Of a stretch of DNA of 64,000 nucleotides, positions 58,720 through 64,000 are shown one piece after another (the first letter of the stretch is position 1; each line of letters opens with the position of its first letter). Below the pieces are notes generated by a model. That model was not told where the DNA came from and made no database searches. It worked only from the letters and a program-made list of their open reading frames with translations. A program made the position numbers and the translations under genes. Source of the DNA: Mangifera indica (Eukaryota > Streptophyta > Magnoliopsida > Sapindales > Anacardiaceae); contig NC_058153.1 of assembly GCF_011075055.1 (NCBI RefSeq), positions 10,788,001 to 10,852,000 of the forward strand, written 5' to 3'.

Positions 58720-58835
58720 AATTCCTTTTCTTCCTTTTCTTTTTCTCGCCCTTCTTTCCTTTCCTTTCCTTTCTTTTCTTTCTTTCTTCCTTTCCTTTTT
58801 CTCCTCCTTTTCTTTCTTTCTTTCTTTCTTTCCAA
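58720..58835. repeat. Polypyrimidine (TTTC/TTCC) microsatellite tract
   Basis: A run of TTTC and TTCC units inside the solo LTR. Overlapping frames on both strands read as Lys/Glu-rich or Phe/Leu/Ser-rich low complexity and are not genes. Confidence 0.75.
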
Positions 58836-58849
58836 AAACTGTGAAATAC

Positions 58850-59415
58850 TGTTCATTTGACAGGGCAACCTTCTTTTTCATACAATTTAATAGTCCAAAC
58901 AGTTTCTAATTCATAGAAGCTATATATCGTTGAAAAGAAGATTCAAAGAGCTTTCCAACAAGCTACAGTAGCACTTATAATTCATTAGATAAAACGGTCA
59001 AAATGTGAAATGAAATCAGTGGCAAAAACTACCTTCTCTGTTTATTTGGTAAAGTAGTCCTTGTGGTTCATACAATATTTAACAGTCTAAATGATCTCTA
59101 ATTCATAAAATCTATATATCATTGGAAAGAGGATTCAAAGAGCTTTCCAACAAGCTATAATAGAACTCATGATTCATCAAATAAGGTAGCCAAAAAGTGA
59201 GATGAATTCAATGGCAAAAAACTATCTTCTCTGTTTATTTAGTAAGACATTTTTTTTTGTTCATGCCATTCAACAGTCCAAATGATCTCTAATTCACACA
59301 AGTTATATGTTACTAAAAAGAGAATTCAAAGAGCTTTCCAACAAGCTATAATAGCACTTATAATTCATTAGATAAAGTAGTCAAAACGTAGGACGAAATT
59401 AGTGGTAAAACTGTA
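58850..59415. repeat. Tandem repeat, three copies of about 191 bp, inside the solo LTR
   Basis: ATTCAAAGAGCTTTCCAACA occurs at 58,941, 59,133 and 59,324 (the third truncated by one base here), at spacings of 192 and 191. The surrounding text (GTCCAAATGATCTCTAATTC, TAATTCATTAGATAAA) repeats with it. The copies are diverged. Confidence 0.85.
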
Positions 59416-60350
59416 AATATTAACCAACTCTTTGTTATCAACAAAATCATACACATAGATATCCCAAATGGCAAAACAACATTTCTCAACTTCAAAATCA
59501 TCATTTATAATATAGATCCAAGGAACCAAAAGCATAAAACATGAAACATATCAAGGATAATACCCCTTACCTTGTTTCAAGCCAATATTTGCAAGTTGGC
59601 TTCTTTTTCCTTGTCTTGCTTCTTTATCACTAAAATCACCTTAAATCAATACCAAAACACACTAACATATTCATATAACATGTATCAAATATATATAATC
59701 ATAGGTAAAGAGAAACGAAGGAGATCTTTTGGTTACCAAGATTTTCAAAGTGCTTCTTTGTTTCCTTTTCTTATTTTGTCTTCCAAAACCCCTTCAATTT
59801 CTTCATTTATCTTCACAAAACAAAAGCAATTAGCATGGAGAATGGTGGTCGTTGAAATGGATGGAAAGATGATGGAAAAGTCTTGAAGTTTTTTTGTTTT
59901 GTCCTTTTTTTTCTCTTTATATACATCTTTATCTCTTTCTCTTTATCTTTATCTTTTTGTGTACATATATATATATATTTTAAATGGAAAATATCTCAAA
60001 ACAAAGTCAAAAGACATAAATACCCTTAGAACATACCTGAGGGTATTATAATTACTTATTATATTAATTGAAACTGTGGTTATTTTTTATCCTAAAAGAT
60101 TAATAAATAAAAATATAATTATAATAAAATCATAATTACCTCGATAATATTTTAATACCTATGGTAAATGTGGTAATCAGATTACTACTTATATTACTTG
60201 TTATATCACCATTGGTAATAAAAAATTACTGTAATATTTTATTATTGACAAACCAAATAAAGTAATATGAATAATAAAAAATAAATTAACAAAATAATTT
60301 TTATTAACTGAAACCAAATGGTTATTGTATTTAACTAATTACCAATTTTT

Positions 60351-61861
60351 TTGAAACAATGCACAAATATATATTGTTTCGCTCGTACATTGTTTCAACA
60401 AAAGTAATATTATATATACTAATAGAATAAGTACTAACGAGTGCTAATGCTCACATGTCATTATATGATTAATGGGTGCTAAAATTGCCAACACATATCA
60501 ATTGGATGCTAATGAGTGCAAACAAACTGTCATATCATTATATGAGTTGGTAAAAATATATGTGTTGACAAATAAATTATGACCTTCTGATTATTTGCTA
60601 ACACATATCAATTAGATATTAATGAACACAAACAAATTGATATATTATTATATAATTTGATGGAAATATACGTGTTGACAAAGAAAGTATCAGCCTTCCA
60701 ATTCCATCAGAGCCTAGGTTGAAATTGATCAAGTTTTTGCATGAATATGTTGCTAAATTTTGAATTGAACAAGTTTTTGCATAAATATGTCATTGAAGCT
60801 GGATCACCAAATTACATAATAATATATCGGTTTGTTTGTATTTGTTATTATGCACAATTTAAACATATAATAAAATTATGCATATACATTTTTGAAACCA
60901 ATTTGGGTACACAAATGATATGTTATCATGTGATTAAATGATTTTGAATTAAAATTAAAGTAACACTTATTCATACGATAACACACCTCTATATACCCAA
61001 ATTGTATACTAAAAATATGTATACATAATATTATTCTTAAATATATATTATTACAAGAATATTTTATATAATATAACTATGCATTTACATTTTTGATACA
61101 CAATATTAATATATATATAATATGTTATTATGTGATTGAATAATCTTAAATTAAAGATAAAATAACACTCAATCATACGATGATGCATTATTTATATATA
61201 TTTAAATTATGCATAAAAAATGTGTATAGGTAAGATTGCTCAATTTTATATATACTTTTTATAATATAATTGCTAGAACCAAATTTGTAAAATTTAAAAG
61301 TATTAGCGAAATTTAAATCATTAAGAAAATATATACAAAGCAACGTTACATTTATAAAAGTTTAAATACCAAATCTGTAATATTATAAGTTCGTAAAAAT
61401 CTTGAAACAAGATATTAAAATAAAACCTTATAATAAATTCCCATTTTCAGCCCATAAACCCAGAGGGCTAGGCCTAAGCCCGGTGTTATATGTATGGCCC
61501 AGGCCTTATCCACTTGATGGAATAATTCCAAACTTTGAGCTAACTTGAGCTCAGATTGTTCTATAGCTTGGCTCGAATCCTCTCATTTTGTCGGTGTTGC
61601 CACACAAAAGTTTGTCTCATCAATGGTTTTTCCTTTTTCTTTTTCGATGATTCTTTTGAATTCGCTTTTTTTTCTTCTCTAAATATTCTGTTTTTCTTAT
61701 TTTTTAATAAATTTTCTAGATTCAAATGATTTTTTTCTCTTCAAATGAATTTTCTTGTATATTTAAGAATTCAAACCAACTGAACTTGATTTTAAATTAA
61801 TTGTTATAAATTTGAACTAAATTTGAGTTAACTTTTGTTAAAATTTGGTTTGAATAAACCC
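60351..61861. other. AT-rich non-coding stretch with two AT-rich MITE copies
   Basis: Copies of the small inverted MITE family lie at about 60,880-61,050 and 61,080-61,250 (TTATCATGTGATTAAATG, AATCATACGATGATGC, TATGTATACATAATATTATT). Near 60,721-60,800 a 40-base text (TCAAGTTTTTGCATGAATAT) is imperfectly doubled. No gene is supported. Confidence 0.5.
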
Positions 61862-62225
61862 TTATGAGCCATTTGATTTGCAGTAATAAAAAATTACTTT
61901 GTAAATTTATTTTTTATTACTATTATTATTTTATTTGATTTTTTAATTATAAAAGATTTTAGTAATTTTTTATTATTAATAGTGATGTGATAAGTAATAT
62001 AAATTTTGATTTTGTTATAATTATTTTTTCATTTATAAATTTTTTGAACAAAAATACTTTTATTTCCAATTAATATAATAAATACATGAAAAATATTTTA
62101 AAATAATTATACTAAATGATATTTAAGTAAAATAATATTTTAGTATTATTTTATGACCTCTAACCAAATACAAACATAGTAATTATTTATACTTATAAAT
62201 TTTTATCAATATAATAATAATTTAT
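61862..62225. mobile_element. GTTTGGTT-family MITE copy
   Basis: The text GCAGTAATAAAAAATTAC, GTGATGTGATAAGTAATATAA and CTCTAACCAAATACAAACAT runs parallel to 16085-16566. End positions are approximate. Confidence 0.6.
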
Positions 62226-62382
62226 ATTAAAATAATGTTATGTGTATAACTTTATATATAAATAATAACGTATTATTATATAAGTAGATGGTTGAAAGTT
62301 AAAAATAAACTAATATCTAATCGTATGATGATATATTATTATTTATACATAAAAAATTATATGTATAATTTTATTATTTATA
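62226..62382. mobile_element. AT-rich MITE, about 155 bp, long inverted arms
   Basis: The left arm ATAATGTTATGTGTATAAC and the right arm TTATATGTATAATTTTATTA are inverted partners, and pairing continues inward to GATGGTTGAAAGTTAAAAAT. Similar blocks at about 34,080-34,250, 36,610-36,770, 37,640-37,790, 41,400-41,565, 50,440-50,600 and 60,880-61,250 make a dispersed family. It is non-coding. Confidence 0.6.
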
Positions 62383-64000
62383 GCATTACTGTTTTAGATA
62401 ATATATTTTCAAATTGGCCTTTCGTTTTTTTGTTATGTAAGTACCCAAACTAAAATCACCGTTAAATCATTCCCACCACCCAATCAGCAAATTGGTGCTT
62501 TCCATTTCCAAACTACGTGGAGCCCAAAATGATGGGTCCATTCTGACTGGACGGTCCTGATCCATCCGGATAAGATCCGTCATTTGTCCACAGCATATAC
62601 CCAGGGCCACTTCAACTTTTTCTTTCTACTTCGTAACTAACTTTAATAGGGGACGCTTCACCCGGATCCCCTACAATTGGAAAATTGAAATCACTATGAG
62701 ATCCTATAATTTGAAAAATCAACAAGTTAATCCACAATGATTTTTTTGTTTGTAATATATATATATGTGATTCATCTTACAACTTGAATTTTGTGTATGA
62801 GTTTAAATATTAAAAATGAACAATCTTCACAAACTTGTCATCGTCAACAACCATGAGTGATATTAACATTGATTCAAACTCTCACTCAGATTATAATAAA
62901 ATTAAGTTGAGTCAAATATTATTTGATTCAAATGTATATGTATAAAATTCAAAGTTCAAAATAGGAATAATTAACTCGATCTTAACTCAAAAAATTTATT
63001 TAAACTTTGTAAGTTAAATGTTCAGAAAATAATCTCATATTCAAAATCAAAGATTAAGATGTTTAAGGTGTAAGATACAAAAATTTTAAGGTTTGTCGAT
63101 ATTATAATTTTGTAAGCTTATCAAACTAACTAATAATTGAGTTTAAACTCGACTTGATAATAAATGAATGAGACCCAACTTAACATGAGTTGAGTCACGA
63201 GCAGCTTGTAATTAGCACAACTCATTTGCAATAGAAACTCCCACTAAAAGAAGAGTTTAATTATTGTGCCATAGGTAAGAATTTAAGATTCAATTTATTG
63301 AAAATATAGTTTGCTCATTGCTTAAATAATACAAGTAAACATTTTGGCTTCTAAGACTACTCTAAATTGCATGCAGTGTGATCAAATCGTTAAGAAAGAC
63401 TATAAGACATTATAGATAAATGTCGATGTCTATTGACAAAAGCGTTTCCTTTAGCGTCATCTTTTAAATGCCTTTTCCCATATATATTTTATGGGTTTAT
63501 GACCAAACTCACAAATTGATATCTAAAAGAGGACAGGTCATAAACTGATGAGCCACTCTAAAGTGGTAAGCTAGATGAATTATGATAAAATACATCTTCT
63601 ACACATATATCAACTTAATATGCGAGTAGAAACTTCTCACTTAAAGGTAACGACATACTAAAATATGTATTATTCTTACTCTCTCTATTATTTAAAAATA
63701 ATAACTTCCGATCAAATTGAGATTATCTAATTATTTAATTTTTATATCAAACAAAAAGGAAAATTAAATTTATTTTTAATAGATGTAATGTGTAAGAGAT
63801 ATAACTCTAATTGTTTGTTCTATAAATATAACTATAAAGTATTATAAGAGATATGCAAAAACATATTAAATCATTTATGAGAAACTTTAAGTATTATTTA
63901 ACGATACTTTGTCATAGTTGATAGAAACATAAATTAAATAATTATGTATAGACTCTCAAATAACAAATTGAACTATTTCAAAAATTCTTTTATACTTAAT
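62383..64000. other. Non-coding stretch to the window end
   Basis: The part near 62,440-62,640 is less AT-rich (GTGGAGCCCAAAATGATGGG, CTGACTGGACGGTCCTGATC) and could be a promoter remnant or the edge of a gene on another element, but no frame is supported. The rest is AT-rich without recognised features. Confidence 0.4.

Larger units (their letters stand above)
57834..60050. mobile_element. Solo LTR of an unidentified LTR retrotransposon, 2217 bp
   Basis: It begins TGTAACATCCTTTCCCAG and ends CTGAGGGTATTATA, probably a former TACA. Perfect 5-bp flanks ATTAC lie at 57829-57833 and 60051-60055. There is no PBS, gag or pol inside, so it is a single LTR left by recombination. It contains a repeated TACTACGG-type stretch (58,490-58,600), a CT-rich tract and a 191-bp tandem repeat. 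The family was not identified. Confidence 0.83.
57610..60350. mobile_element. GTTTGGTT-family MITE split by a solo LTR
   Basis: The left part (57610-57833) has ATTTGATTTAGATAATATTTT and GATAAAATTTGATAAAAAT. The right part (60051-60350) has GATAATATTTTAATACC, AATCAGATTACTAC and GACAAACCAAATAAAG. They are the two halves of one AT-rich element parallel to 16085-16566, with the solo LTR between them. The outer ends are approximate. Confidence 0.65.

Noticed and set aside
60721..60941. Possible coding remnant around KFLHEYV / KFLHKYV text
   Set aside because: It is a short imperfect doubling in AT-rich DNA with stops close by and no recognised family.
1..64000. CRISPR arrays, rRNA, tRNA, operons or prokaryotic gene clusters
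   Set aside because: None were seen. tRNA-like matches are only the primer-binding sites of LTR elements, and gene structure is eukaryotic.

Overview
This is a window of a eudicot-like plant nuclear genome: AT-rich, intron-containing genes with GT-AG splice sites, and many nested plant-type transposable elements. No bacterial, organellar, rRNA, tRNA or CRISPR features were seen. I do not assign a species.

Three host genes can be read with confidence. (1) A four-exon cytochrome c oxidase subunit 6b (COX6B) gene lies on the minus strand at 6187-17748. Its last 17 codons sit about 10.8 kb from exon 3 because a Copia complex and MITEs occupy intron 3. (2) A two-exon tetraspanin of the plant TET15/16 type lies on the plus strand at 27336-29055, head-to-head with COX6B. 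(3) An intronless UDP-glucuronate 4-epimerase (GAE) lies at 48622-49917 and would make UDP-galacturonate for pectin. A fourth candidate at 32841-33131 is a secretory Gly/Leu- and Ser-rich ORF interrupted by one in-frame TGA.

The rest is mostly transposons. 3.4-5.8 kb: a hAT MITE and a degenerate minisatellite. 7.1-16.1 kb: a Copia element holding an inverted segment of a second Copia copy, itself invaded by a three-LTR, two-internal-domain non-autonomous retrotransposon. 18.9-26.7 kb: a long-TIR foldback element split by a minus-strand Ty3/gypsy element with a 5-bp target duplication. 29.5-30.9 kb: degenerate repeats split by another foldback element. 31.8-32.4 kb: a very young TRIM whose LTRs appear identical. 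33.9-43.2 kb: a non-coding tandem duplication with a unit of about 3.9 kb. 43.9-54.6 kb: many more foldback elements around the GAE gene. 54.8-57.1 kb: a degenerate hAT transposon with transposase remnants. 57.6-60.4 kb: a solo LTR inside a MITE. From there to 64 kb: AT-rich sequence with small MITEs.

The most distinctive signal is the foldback family. Copies have GGCCAAAGGAC-like termini, inverted arms that run almost to the centre, and 9-bp target duplications (three are perfect and two match at 8 of 9). This points to a Mutator-like non-autonomous family that has shaped the window. No new biochemical system is evident; the interest lies in genome structure. All coordinates were read by eye.
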